Part shown: positions 50,920-59,719 of the stretch, piece after piece
Layout of the letters: every line of letters starts with the position of its first letter
How positions within the stretch are numbered: position 1 is the first letter of the stretch
Source: Actinomadura pelletieri DSM 43383
Lineage (GTDB): Bacteria; Actinomycetota; Actinomycetes; Streptosporangiales; Streptosporangiaceae
Length of the DNA stretch: 64,000 bases
Direction of reading: 5' to 3'
NCBI RefSeq assembly: GCF_003634705.1
Contig: NZ_RBWU01000004.1
Location: 186,001 to 250,000, forward strand
Made by a program: the position numbers and the translations under genes
Notes under the pieces: model-generated
The model's database searches: none
Told to the model about the DNA's origin: nothing
The model's input: only the letters and a program-made list of their open reading frames with translations

Positions 50920-52932
50920 CTATTCGACGCTGGTCACCGGGAAGGGCAGCCGGTCCTCCGTCCAGGGGATCTCTTCGAACTCGGGGAGCTCTGAAAGCGG
51001 GCGGGCGTCCTGCTCCTCCCGCTCCATCATCTCCCGCCAGGCGGTGATGGTTCCGGTGACGAGATACGGGCCGACCGCGATCTCCACCGTGTCGTTCTCC
51101 ACCCGGACGGGTGCCGGCTCTCCGGCGATCTCGATATCGCCGTCGGTGCCGTTGTCGGCCTGGTCGATAGCGGTGACAAGGTCGTCGAAGACGAACGAGC
51201 CCGTCCATTCGAAAGTCAACTCCGGATCGTCGCCTTTCGCTGTCGCCACCATACGACCGATGTCCCAACTGCTGCGGTACAGCTCGAACCGCAGGGAGCA
51301 GCCGGGCTGCTGCTCCACCCGGTCGGCGGATTGGTCGAGCCAGCTTGGACGGAAACGATCCAGCAACTCTGTCATCGCCGTTGCCAGCAGCTTGCGGCGG
51401 GCCGTGAGGAACTCGCGGTACGCTGCCGCGTCGCGCAGCGGAACGTCGAACGGGACGAAGTGTGCTCGCAGTTCTTCCCTGGTCAGGGGCGGGAGGCGAG
51501 TGTCGACGAAATAGACACTGGGCGACCGATCGCTGATCGTGCGGTTCGCGCGTCCCGAGATGAAGGCCAGATTCGCCAGGTCGTTGATCTCGGCCTTGCT
51601 GTACTTCTTCGGGTGGTCCTTCAGCGTGGCCTGCGGATGAATGTGGTGGTACTCCAGCCTCTGCGCGCCCTCCGCGGTCGCCGAGATCTCCGTGCCGAAC
51701 CACCAGTCCTTCGCGCCGGCGTCCTTGGCCACCAGATAGCTGAGAGTGAAGTACGCGCTCTCCCGGGTCTTACCGACGAGGTCCTGTGGTGTCACCTCGA
51801 CGTGGCTTCCGACAACACCGAGATTGGTGAGGAGACGCCTGACCGGTTCGGGTTCGCGCGCGGCGGGGATGTCCTGGCCAAGACGGGTGTCGGTGGAACT
51901 GCTGTAGCGGTTGCGGAGACCGGCGAGGAGGAACCAATAGAGGATTCCGTCTCTGGTTTCGGCCTCGAGCGGCGCGTCCGGACGTTCTCCCAGCAGCACT
52001 ATCAGCGGCAGAAGCGAGATGTGGGAGGTGATGAGGGCACTGCTGGTGATCCTGAGGTTCTGCTGGAGTAGCGGGACCAGGTGGCGAAGTCCCCGCTGAA
52101 CGGTCTCCCACCCCTGCTCGAGCTCATCGTCGGACGCGGCCGCGAGACGGCCGTGCGACCAGGTGGACAGGCCGCGTCCGAGGACGGCACCGGTCAACGC
52201 CCGGGTCAGGAACGTCACATCGAGATCACCGTAGTGACGGGTCGCCCAGTGCTCGGCCTCGTCTTCCAGTTTGGTGAGCACACCCGGCCACCGCGCCGAG
52301 AGGGTGGCGAGCGCCAGGTCGCTGGTCTTCAACGCCCGGCCACTGTTCACCCGGACGAAGATCTGGGCGACCTCCTCGTAGCCGAAGCCGGCCAGGATCT
52401 CCATGTGGAAAGTTCGCTTGGGGATGGCGCCCAACTTGTTGAGTCGCCTGCCGAGATCCCACGACCCGGTCTGGATTCCGGCCTCCAGCAGTTTCCTCTG
52501 GATCTCGAACAGGTCGGCGTCCTCGCGGAGCACCTCGTGCACCTTGATCCAGCGGGCGTCCTTCGCGGTCGCCGCACTCTGGTTCTGGAAGTGCTCGGTG
52601 TCGACATTGAAGACGATCTGGGCATCCGGGTGGTCGGTGAACACTCGGTGCAGTGAGGTGAGGCGCTGCTGGCCGTCGAGGAGGAAGAGAGGTGGCACCG
52701 GCGAGCCGTCGGGGGTGGAGCCGACCGCCAACTCTCGGGTCTGCGGCGCTTCCGTCGTCCGCCACAGCAGCAGGGACCCGAATGGGTAGCCTCGATACAG
52801 CGAGTCGACCATCTTGGCGACCTGTGTCGGCTTCCAGACGTAGCCGCGTTGTATCTCCGGAAGCCGGATCTCGCCGGAGGTCACCTGGCCGATCAGAGTG
52901 CCGATGTCGCGTTTGGTCTCCTCAACGGGCAT
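50920..52932 (-). CDS. DUF262/HNH protein, GmrSD-like nuclease
   Basis: 670 residues. N-terminal DUF262: LPEIQRGYVWKPTQVAKMVDSLYRGYPFGSLLLW and DGQQRLTSLHRV (NTP-hydrolysing motif DGQQR about residues 86-90), VRVNSGRALKTSDLALA; middle HNH-type motif EYHHIHPQATLK with SGRANRTISDRSP; extra C-terminal part of about 150 residues without a known family. GmrSD-type proteins restrict DNA with modified bases using an NTP-driven switch. ATG 52932 has GAGGCG 6 nt upstream. Transcribed away from the gene at 53293. Confidence 0.8.
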   Translation of the reverse strand: MPVEETKRDIGTLIGQVTSGEIRLPEIQRGYVWKPTQVAKMVDSLYRGYPFGSLLLWRTTEAPQTRELAVGSTPDGSPVPPLFLLDGQQRLTSLHRVFTDHPDAQIVFNVDTEHFQNQSAATAKDARWIKVHEVLREDADLFEIQRKLLEAGIQTGSWDLGRRLNKLGAIPKRTFHMEILAGFGYEEVAQIFVRVNSGRALKTSDLALATLSARWPGVLTKLEDEAEHWATRHYGDLDVTFLTRALTGAVLGRGLSTWSHGRLAAASDDELEQGWETVQRGLRHLVPLLQQNLRITSSALITSHISLLPLIVLLGERPDAPLEAETRDGILYWFLLAGLRNRYSSSTDTRLGQDIPAAREPEPVRRLLTNLGVVGSHVEVTPQDLVGKTRESAYFTLSYLVAKDAGAKDWWFGTEISATAEGAQRLEYHHIHPQATLKDHPKKYSKAEINDLANLAFISGRANRTISDRSPSVYFVDTRLPPLTREELRAHFVPFDVPLRDAAAYREFLTARRKLLATAMTELLDRFRPSWLDQSADRVEQQPGCSLRFELYRSSWDIGRMVATAKGDDPELTFEWTGSFVFDDLVTAIDQADNGTDGDIEIAGEPAPVRVENDTVEIAVGPYLVTGTITAWREMMEREEQDARPLSELPEFEEIPWTEDRLPFPVTSVE

Positions 52933-53292
52933 GGAGGACGCCTCATTTCGCTCGCCGCCAGCGGAGGGGGAAAGGATACGACGACCGCGGCCCATATTTC
53001 AGCGATTGCGCAATCCGGCCACCCGGTCACATCGAGAAGAGCCTTCGGTGAGCTGCTGATGGCCGAGACGGTCTTCTCCGCCAACGGTGTACCGGTACTT
53101 CGGGCAGTTCTGGCGCAAGGTGCTGGTTCTGGGGCGAGGTCGGACGTCCCGTCCGGTACGGGGCTGTCAAGGCGACCAATATGGATGTTCGCCAGCTGAG
53201 AGGTCAGCAGAAGATGGCTGATGGGTGCCTTTACCGTTTGTTGCTGCTGGCGGACGATGTGTCCTCTACGGCTTGTACATCTCGGGGGACGC
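52933..53292. other. Divergent gap, DUF262 and unknown gene
   Basis: 360 bp; no supported gene, likely carries both promoters. The frames that cross it on the plus strand are Cys-rich and unlike proteins. Confidence 0.45.
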
Positions 53293-54219
53293 ATGGCGTC
53301 GATACCGGCACGCACCGGCCACAGCACGAATTGCGCGAAAGCCCGAACGCCACCATGCGCCTGCTCTTGCGGGGGCGCCGAGCACGGCTGGCAGGGCGCC
53401 CTCGCCATCGCCGCCGACCCGTCCGACGAGGACCTGCGCGAGCTCACGAGGAATGCCGAGGACTCCTGGTACGCGGGCAAGGGCAAGGCCGAGAACGCCG
53501 GCACCCGCGCGCGCAAGCCGTGGCCGCAGACCAAGGACGGTCAGCTGGCAGCGATCGGATCTTTCGTCGCGGATGTCGTCCGGTGGCTGCGGCGTGATCG
53601 CACGTTGTACCGAGCCACAGACGAGCTCGGTGAACCGTTCTGCATCTCCCGTAAGACCCCGGACGGCTCGCGGCGAAAGCCGACCCAAGACGAGCACCAG
53701 CGGTTCGTCGAGAGCCACGTGATCTGGCGGCTGCGCAGTGACTTCGACAAACCGGGCATCGACGCCTTTCAAGCGAAGGCTCGTGCGGCGCATTTCTGGT
53801 GCGAACTCTTGGCACAGACAGCCAATGCCCTCAAGAAGTACGAAGAGCAGTACGACCGAGCACAGCAGGCGGTGGTCAGCGCGCTTATGAGCGCAGGTGA
53901 GGAGCGTCCGGACGGCTGGACCGCCCTTTTCCAGCATGCGGATGTGATGAGGCGGGCGGTAGAACTGGTCTTCGAGAACCTGCCGCGCCTCGCGACCGGC
54001 GGTCTCGTCCTCAAGGACGTGTTTTCCCTGCGCTGGCCGATCTGCGTCTTGGCCGTGCTGATGTGCCGGGAACCGCGCCGTCACCAGGCCGTCCTTGAGC
54101 ACTGCGTCAAGCCGATCGCCGAGCACGGGTCGGCGGAGATCCGTGAGCAGGTCAAAGACCGTCTCCGCGAGGCGTTTCCGCTTCACTGGCCGCCATCGCC
54201 CTCAGCGGATGGACCCTGA
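53293..54219 (+). CDS. Unknown protein with CxCxCGG-like start
   Basis: 308 residues from ATG 53293 (GGGGG 3-4 nt upstream); ATG 53221 in frame adds 24 non-protein-like residues. CACSCGGAEHGWQGALAI near the N-terminus, an acidic helical stretch, then a helix-rich body (HVIWRLRSDFDKPGIDAFQAKARAAHFWCELLAQTANAL; AVELVFENLPRL). No family recognised. Divergent from the DUF262 operon and perhaps part of the same accessory unit. Confidence 0.5.
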   Translation: MASIPARTGHSTNCAKARTPPCACSCGGAEHGWQGALAIAADPSDEDLRELTRNAEDSWYAGKGKAENAGTRARKPWPQTKDGQLAAIGSFVADVVRWLRRDRTLYRATDELGEPFCISRKTPDGSRRKPTQDEHQRFVESHVIWRLRSDFDKPGIDAFQAKARAAHFWCELLAQTANALKKYEEQYDRAQQAVVSALMSAGEERPDGWTALFQHADVMRRAVELVFENLPRLATGGLVLKDVFSLRWPICVLAVLMCREPRRHQAVLEHCVKPIAEHGSAEIREQVKDRLREAFPLHWPPSPSADGP

Positions 54220-54485
54220 TGGCGCAACCGTTCGCGGACCGGTGAACCAGGGGAGGCCTGAGGCCGCGTGGGAGCCGGCGGAACCTGCGGAGTGGTGGCC
54301 GACCGCGAAGCAGACGAGCGGGGACGGCTGCCTACCTAGGTCGTGCGGACTGGACGGTATGGGACCTTTGGCCTAGCGGGCCTTAAGGCGGAATCGATTG
54401 CCTTGTTGATGACTTGCCTTACCTGTAGGCGACTCGCGGTCGGACGGGCGGGCGCCGGGTATTCGGGCGAGGAAGGGAATCGGAC

Positions 54486-56033
54486 ATGGCGTCTGCGCGC
54501 AGGCGGTGGATCGGGTTGGCGGTGCTCACGCTGCCCACGTTGCTCATCTCGATCGACATGACCGTGCTGCATCTGGCGATTCCGCAGCTGGGCGCCGATC
54601 TGGAACCGACCGCGAACCAGTTGCTCTGGATCCTCGACATCTACGGCTTCATGATCGCGGGATTCCTGGTCAGCATGGGGGTGCTGGGGGACCGGATCGG
54701 GCGGCGGAAGGTGCTGTTGGTCGGGGCGGGTGCCTTCGGTGTCGCGTCCCTGCTGGCCGCGTACTCGACCAGTGCCGAGATGCTGATCGTGTCCCGTGCC
54801 CTGCTCGGCGTGGCGGGGGCGACGTTGATGCCGTCGACCATGTCGCTGATCCGCAACATGTTCCCCGACGACGCGGAACGTACCAAGGCCCTGGCCGTCT
54901 GGATGGGCGGCTTCATGGTGGGGTCCGCGATCGGGCCGTTGGTCGGCGGGCTGCTGCTGGAGTTCTTCTGGTGGGGGTCGGTCTTCCTGCTGGGCGTTCC
55001 GGTGATGGTGATCCTGCTGCTCGCCGGGCCGTTCCTGCTGCCCGAGTACCGCGACCCGAAGGCCGGGCGGCTCGACCTGTTCAGCGCCGTCCTGTCGCTG
55101 GGCACGGTGCTGTCGCTCATCTACGGCGTCAAGCGCGTCGCCACCCATGGCGTGGACGGGACGGTCGCGGTGGCCATCGTGCTCGGCCTGGCGCTCGGAT
55201 TCGTGTTCGTGCGGCGGCAGCGGCGCCTGGACGACCCGATGATCGACCTACGGCTGTTCCGTTACCGCAACTTCAGCATCTCGCTCGCCTCGTTGATGGT
55301 GGGACTCGTCGCGATGGGCGGTGTGCTGCTCTTCGTCAACCAGTACCTGCAGCTGGTCCGGGGGCTGTCGCCTCTGGAGGCGGGGCTGTGGATGCTTCCG
55401 CAGGCCGGTTCGGTGCTCGTGAGCACACAGTTCGCGCCGAGGGTCACCGGCAGGTTCCGTCCGGCGGTGGTGCTGGCGGGTTCCATGGGCGTCGTGGCCG
55501 TGGGCGTGCTTCTGATCAGCATCGGCACGTTGGCGTGGGTCGTCATCGGAATGGTCGTGATGGGCCTGGGCTTCGGCCCGTGGATCCTTCTGGCGCTCGA
55601 CCGGATCATCACCACGGCACCGCCCGAGCGGGCCGGTGCGGCCTCGGCGATCTCGGAGACCGGGCAGGAGTTCGGGCTCGCCGCCGGGCTGGCGCTGCTC
55701 GGCAGCCTCGGCACGGCGATCTACCGGGGTGGGCTGGACGACTCCCTTCCGGACGGGGTCACGCCGGCCGCCGAGAGCGCGGCCCGGGAGAGCCTCGCCG
55801 GGGCCGTGGAGACCGCCGAAGGGCTTCCCGGGCCGGTCGGTCCCGCGATGCTGGACGCCGCACGGGACGCCTTCACCACCGGTCTGCAGGTGACGACCCT
55901 CGTCAGCGCCGCCATCGTCGCCGTGGGAGCCGTCGTGATCGGTCTGCTGACCCGCCACGAACAGGCGCCCGTCCAGGAGGAGGCGGTCGGTGCGACCGAC
56001 CTCCCTCAGGAGACGTCCAAGGCCCTCCCCTGA
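54486..56033 (+). CDS. MFS multidrug exporter, DHA2 (14-TM) type
   Basis: 515 residues with about 14 membrane helices. LLISIDMTVLHLAIPQLGADLEPT in helix 1, motif A GDRIGRRKVLLVGAGAFG, motif C-like VGSAIGPLVGGLLLEFFWWGSVFL. Proton-driven efflux of cationic drugs or an antibiotic is the family role. Substrate unknown; no adjacent regulator. Confidence 0.88.
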   Translation: MASARRRWIGLAVLTLPTLLISIDMTVLHLAIPQLGADLEPTANQLLWILDIYGFMIAGFLVSMGVLGDRIGRRKVLLVGAGAFGVASLLAAYSTSAEMLIVSRALLGVAGATLMPSTMSLIRNMFPDDAERTKALAVWMGGFMVGSAIGPLVGGLLLEFFWWGSVFLLGVPVMVILLLAGPFLLPEYRDPKAGRLDLFSAVLSLGTVLSLIYGVKRVATHGVDGTVAVAIVLGLALGFVFVRRQRRLDDPMIDLRLFRYRNFSISLASLMVGLVAMGGVLLFVNQYLQLVRGLSPLEAGLWMLPQAGSVLVSTQFAPRVTGRFRPAVVLAGSMGVVAVGVLLISIGTLAWVVIGMVVMGLGFGPWILLALDRIITTAPPERAGAASAISETGQEFGLAAGLALLGSLGTAIYRGGLDDSLPDGVTPAAESAARESLAGAVETAEGLPGPVGPAMLDAARDAFTTGLQVTTLVSAAIVAVGAVVIGLLTRHEQAPVQEEAVGATDLPQETSKALP

Positions 56034-56079
56034 GGGGACGGAGTGACCGGCGCCACCACGCCGGGCCGTCGGAGATCAC

Positions 56080-56724
56080 TCAGCACGGCTTCCAGGTCTT
56101 CCCGCCGGGCGCGTAGCAACGCGGGCCCGTGTAGCCCGGGTAGCCGCCGCCGTTGTTGGCGTTCGACGTGGGGCGCGGTGCCTGCGCCGGGCGTTTCTGC
56201 TTCGGCTTGCGTTCGAGCTTCGGCTTGGGTTTCGGCTTGGGCTTGGTGAAACCGACCTTCCACTTTCGCTTGCCGTGGTGCAGGGTCACCCTGCTGCCGC
56301 TCGTCATGCTCGGTGCGCAGAGGCTGATGACGCCGGTGCCCTGGTGACCGGGGAGGACGTTCCCGTCCAGGTATAGGGACTTGGCCACCGAACGGACCGT
56401 GACGCCCTTGGCGTTCACCAACTTGAACGGAGAGGGCACACCGGTGAGCGTCCCCTGTTCCAGGGGAGTGAGCCCGTTGTTGGTCACGATCATCCGCGCG
56501 ACCACGCAGTTGTCTCCAGCGATCCGCTTCGCCTTCACGGCGGTGACGTTGTAGACGACGGCCGCCGGGGGAGGGAGAGGGCTGAAGGACTCGGTCGGCA
56601 TGGTCGCCGCGCCCGCGCCCACACCGGACGAACTGGCAGCGCGACTCACCAGGCAACTCGCCAACAAAAGCAGAACCAGGACCAGCGTGCCGACGAACAA
56701 ATGCTGGCGATTCGTGGAACTCAC
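56080..56724 (-). CDS. Exported protein with Lys/Pro-rich linker
   Basis: 214 residues. N-terminal hydrophobic segment ending LLLASC (possible lipobox, Cys24), a beta-rich domain with NCVVARMIVTNNGLTPLEQG, then a KPKPKPKPK-rich linker and a C-terminal tail GYPGYTGPRCYAPGGKTWKPC with two cysteines. No family recognised; a surface protein is likely. Convergent with the MFS gene (46-bp gap). Confidence 0.6.
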   Translation of the reverse strand: MSSTNRQHLFVGTLVLVLLLLASCLVSRAASSSGVGAGAATMPTESFSPLPPPAAVVYNVTAVKAKRIAGDNCVVARMIVTNNGLTPLEQGTLTGVPSPFKLVNAKGVTVRSVAKSLYLDGNVLPGHQGTGVISLCAPSMTSGSRVTLHHGKRKWKVGFTKPKPKPKPKLERKPKQKRPAQAPRPTSNANNGGGYPGYTGPRCYAPGGKTWKPC

Positions 56725-57015
56725 GCCGGGAGCTTAATGGTCGGCAGTGCGCTCTGTCCCTGGAAATCCCCGCTCCGACCTGCGCCGATGACGTTCGGCC
56801 GCGGAGTGTGCGGCCCGAGTGGGCCCGGGCGGGGCCGTGGAGGTCGCAGAACGTGGTTCGGTCTGCTGATCCGCCACGGGCGGGCACCCGTCTTCCCGCC
56901 ACGGCCGACACCGGCCAGACGGCGTCCGATGCCCTCTTCCGAAGGGGGGAGGTCGCTCCGAACTGAAATGCTGCTCGCTGCTGAGTTTGTCTGAGTTTCG
57001 GTCGGGTTTGTCGCT

Positions 57016-57030
57016 ATTGTCGGCGCTCAG
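57016..57030 (+). repeat. Leader block A, copy 1
   Basis: ATTGTCGGCGCTCAG, identical to 57704-57718; each copy lies about 100 bp before a CBM gene. Confidence 0.7.
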
Positions 57031-57056
57031 CAGCCTGGTTGGGGGCCGTGGGACGT

Positions 57057-57073
57057 GGGAGGTCGTGTGCGCC
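57057..57073 (+). repeat. Leader block B, copy 1
   Basis: GGGAGGTCGTGTGCGCC, identical to 57756-57772 and 44-60 bp before the respective start codon. Confidence 0.7.
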
Positions 57074-57116
57074 AGACAGCCGTCGTGGGTGGTTCAGTGC
57101 GAGGACGGACGGGACG

Positions 57117-57608
57117 ATGATCCGCCTGCGTCAGCCCACCGGGCTCCGGTGGTACGTCCTGCTCGGTGTCGTCCAGGTCATCGTTCTCGGCGCGGCTGTG
57201 GGGTACGCGGCCCGGCTGTCCGAGGACCCGGGCAGGTCTCCGGGGCCGGTCGTGACCGGGGCGGCTCCCGGCGTCCGGGCTTCCGGGGAGATGACGGCGC
57301 CGCCGGTTCCGGTCGGGCCGAGGCGGAGCGGGACCGTCACGCCGTCTCCCGCGGCGGCCGTCACGCCGAGGACGCCCGCTCCCACGACGTCCGGTGTCAC
57401 GTCGCCGCCCGCCACGTCCCGGTCCGCCACACCGCGCCCGACCCCGTCACAGACCCGGCCCACGGTCGCCGCGTGGACGGCCGGTGTCGGCTACCGTCCC
57501 GGCGACAGGGTGAGCCATCGCGGCGTGTCGTACGTCTGCAGGCAGGGGCATATCGCGCAGTCCGACTGGCAGCCCCAGGACACTCCCAACCTGTGGAGTC
57601 CCGCCTGA
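57117..57608 (+). CDS. Membrane-anchored CBM5/12-type carbohydrate-binding protein, copy 1
   Basis: 163 residues. One N-terminal membrane segment (WYVLLGVVQVIVLGAAVGYAA), a long Pro/Ser/Thr linker, and a C-terminal chitin-binding-type module AAWTAGVGYRPGDRVSHRGV with VCRQGH and WQPQDTPNLW. Such modules bind chitin or peptidoglycan-like glycans; no catalytic domain is present. Paralogue of the next gene. Confidence 0.8.
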   Translation: MIRLRQPTGLRWYVLLGVVQVIVLGAAVGYAARLSEDPGRSPGPVVTGAAPGVRASGEMTAPPVPVGPRRSGTVTPSPAAAVTPRTPAPTTSGVTSPPATSRSATPRPTPSQTRPTVAAWTAGVGYRPGDRVSHRGVSYVCRQGHIAQSDWQPQDTPNLWSPA

Positions 57609-57703
57609 AATCGACGCCGGAATCGGTGGCCGGACGAGGGGCGGCGCCATTGTTCGTAGAGGGGAAAGAGTCCGGGTGACACGTTTCGTTGGAGTGTGCG
57701 ACC

Positions 57704-57718
57704 ATTGTCGGCGCTCAG
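57704..57718 (+). repeat. Leader block A, copy 2
   Basis: Second ATTGTCGGCGCTCAG, before the second CBM gene. Confidence 0.7.
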
Positions 57719-57755
57719 TCACCGGTGCCGCCGCGAGACCCCGGGCGGCCGAAAC

Positions 57756-57772
57756 GGGAGGTCGTGTGCGCC
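57756..57772 (+). repeat. Leader block B, copy 2
   Basis: Second GGGAGGTCGTGTGCGCC, 44 bp before the second CBM start. Confidence 0.7.
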
Positions 57773-57815
57773 GAAGTCCCGTCGTGGACGTGAACGGTCC
57801 TGGAAGGGCCGGCTG

Positions 57816-58343
57816 ATGGCCCACGCGCGTCCTCCTTCCAGAACGCCCAACCGTCGTCGGCACGCGGTGCTCGGCGCCGTCGTCGCGGTCGTGCTCGTGG
57901 TCGTGGTGGTGTACGCGGCCCTGGGTGACGCGGTCGGATCTCCCGATGGTCCGGGTCCGTCTCCCGCACCGGCGATGACCGGCGCGGGCCCCGCGGTCAA
58001 GTCGGGGGCACCGGCGGCGCAGCCGTCCGACGCGGTCGGTGTGGGACGGAACAGCTCCCCGACGCCGTCCTCCCCGACGACGAGCACGACGAGTACGGCC
58101 ACGCCGACGCCGTCGTCCACCACCAAGCCCAGCCCGCCGCGCACGACGGCGCCGCCACGGCCCGAGGAGACGCCGACGAATCCGCCGCGGCGGCCCGGCG
58201 TCCCGCCGTGGACGGCCGGTGTCAGCTACCGTCCCGGCGACGCGGTGACGCACAACGGGTCGAACTACGTCTGCAGGCAGGCGCACACGTCGCAGAACGA
58301 CTGGCAGCCCCAGGACACCCCCACGCTCTGGAGCGCGGCGTGA
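57816..58343 (+). CDS. Membrane-anchored CBM5/12-type carbohydrate-binding protein, copy 2
   Basis: 175 residues; GGAAGGG 7 nt before the ATG. Membrane segment AVLGAVVAVVLVVVVVYAAL, Pro/Thr-rich linker, and C-terminal module PPWTAGVSYRPGDAVTHNGS with VCRQAH and WQPQDTPTLW. Module nearly identical to copy 1, linkers unrelated: a tandem duplication with diverged stalk. Confidence 0.8.
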   Translation: MAHARPPSRTPNRRRHAVLGAVVAVVLVVVVVYAALGDAVGSPDGPGPSPAPAMTGAGPAVKSGAPAAQPSDAVGVGRNSSPTPSSPTTSTTSTATPTPSSTTKPSPPRTTAPPRPEETPTNPPRRPGVPPWTAGVSYRPGDAVTHNGSNYVCRQAHTSQNDWQPQDTPTLWSAA

Positions 58344-58355
58344 GGCGGAGACGCG

Positions 58356-58859
58356 CTACCGGTCCTCCGGGATCCGCTCGCCGGGCAGCTCCACCTTCGT
58401 GATCTCGAAGAAGTCGTTGGGACGACCGGCGTAGTGGTCGGTGATCCGGGACTCGACGTGAATGTCGTCCCAGGCCGCGGCCGGTTCGAGGCCGACGCAC
58501 TCGTGCGGGTCCGCGGGGCGGATGTCGAGGCCGGTCCGGTGGTCGACGAGCCAGCAGTGTTCCAGGGTGACCGAGTCCTGCCGGAAGTACACCGGGTCGT
58601 CGGGCAGGTCGTCCGGGTGGACCTTTCCGAGGACCCGCCCCCAGCGGCCCTTGGCGTAGGCGGCGTTCGCGACCCAGGTGATGAACAGCGGCGGTCCGGT
58701 GAAGACGTAGCGCCGGCGGCGTCCCTCCCGGCGGACCTCGGTGAGGGCGGCCTCGGCGTAGAAGGCCGTGCTGCTCTTACGCATGAACACCGCGTAGGCG
58801 ACGTCGCCCGATTCGGTGACGACCTTCAGCACTCCGCCGGGGGTGAACCGGACACCCAT
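58356..58859 (-). CDS. Unknown cytosolic protein
   Basis: 167 residues. No signal or membrane segment. GVRFTPGGVLKVVTESGDVAYAVFMRKSS at the start and HPDDLPDDPVYFRQDSVTLEHCWLVDHRTG in the middle. No family recognised with certainty; it has the look of small immunity or domain-of-unknown-function proteins. The ATG 58859 has GAGGGAG 7 nt upstream; GTG 58865 is an alternative. Confidence 0.6.
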   Translation of the reverse strand: MGVRFTPGGVLKVVTESGDVAYAVFMRKSSTAFYAEAALTEVRREGRRRRYVFTGPPLFITWVANAAYAKGRWGRVLGKVHPDDLPDDPVYFRQDSVTLEHCWLVDHRTGLDIRPADPHECVGLEPAAAWDDIHVESRITDHYAGRPNDFFEITKVELPGERIPEDR

Positions 58860-58889
58860 CTGCACACTCCCTCGTCCGGGACGGCATGA

Positions 58890-59597
58890 TCATGGCACAG
58901 GAGCGCCGCGCCCTTCCAGGCAGGGCGGGGCCTCGGGGACGGCGGTTCGGCCGCGTCGCCGCGTGCGGACGAAGTGGTACACGATGAAGGCGATCGTCGC
59001 GGCGGCCGACGTCCATACGATGACCTGCCCGACGGTCGTGAGGACCTCGTTCCTTCCGGGAGGCAGCACGGCCATCTGCAGGGCGGCGCCGACCGGGACG
59101 GTCACCCTCGCGAGCAGACCGACCGGACCGGGCCGGGGGATGCAGGCGCCCACGACGCCCAGGGGGAGTCCGAAGACGATGCTGGCAGGCAGCCACACGA
59201 TGTCGACCGTGTTCAAGGAGAACACGCCTCCACCGTCCTCGACGGCTTCCACGATGCCGTAGGCCGCCGTCGCCAACAGCAGGGCCAGCGCACCGGCGGC
59301 GGCGCCCCTGGTCAGGGCCTGTGTACCGGGTGTGGCATGTCCGGCGCGGACGACCAGCCATCCGACCAGGACCGCCAACCCGGCCCACGCCCATCCGACG
59401 TCCAGCAGCAGGCTGACGATCTCGGCGACCGACCAGCCCTCGGTCGTGGCGGTCCGGCTCTCGAGGTCCACGGTGCGCAGGGCGAGGGCGTTGGCCAGGG
59501 CGGTCAGCGCGCCGAAACCCGCTCCGGCCACCAGCACGCCCACGAGGGTTCGTAGCGGACGGCTTGGAGAGCGCTCGTCCGACCGGGTGTCGATCAT
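58890..59597 (-). CDS. Six-helix membrane protein, unknown
   Basis: 235 residues with about six hydrophobic segments (LVGVLVAGAGFGALTALANAL, AWAGLAVLVGWLVV, AAAGALALLLATAAYGIV and others) and a basic tail FVRTRRRGR. No family recognised. Confidence 0.65.
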   Translation of the reverse strand: MIDTRSDERSPSRPLRTLVGVLVAGAGFGALTALANALALRTVDLESRTATTEGWSVAEIVSLLLDVGWAWAGLAVLVGWLVVRAGHATPGTQALTRGAAAGALALLLATAAYGIVEAVEDGGGVFSLNTVDIVWLPASIVFGLPLGVVGACIPRPGPVGLLARVTVPVGAALQMAVLPPGRNEVLTTVGQVIVWTSAAATIAFIVYHFVRTRRRGRTAVPEAPPCLEGRGAPVP

Positions 59598-59675
59598 GTC
59601 CTTCTTTGTACCCTACGAAGATCGTCTTTGTGTTTCATCCGCACGCGGGCCGGTTCCGGCTAGATGCGGCTTGGC

Positions 59676-59688
59676 AAGAGTGACTCTT
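59676..59688. promoter_or_regulatory. 13-bp palindrome before the methyltransferase gene
   Basis: AAGAGT-G-ACTCTT, perfect 6+1+6 inverted repeat between two divergent genes, 31 bp before the ATG at 59720. Candidate operator. Confidence 0.4.
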
Positions 59689-59719
59689 CCGCTACGTCTG
59701 CTTTCGGTACCTTGAGTGG

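Larger units (their letters stand above)
56725..57116. other. Leader region of the first CBM gene
   Basis: 392 bp. Contains TGAGTTT twice (56985-57000) and two blocks that recur before the second CBM gene: ATTGTCGGCGCTCAG and GGGAGGTCGTGTGCGCC. No gene seen. Confidence 0.5.

Noticed and set aside
49561..50994. 477-codon plus-strand frame opposite the DUF262 partner
   Set aside because: The minus strand gives the better composition, follows the DUF262 gene, and has helical and winged-helix-like segments; the plus frame looks random.
53181..53597. Alternative frame upstream of and overlapping the unknown gene at 53293
   Set aside because: Turns Arg-rich after about 40 codons, typical of a GC shadow; the 53293 frame stays protein-like to its stop.
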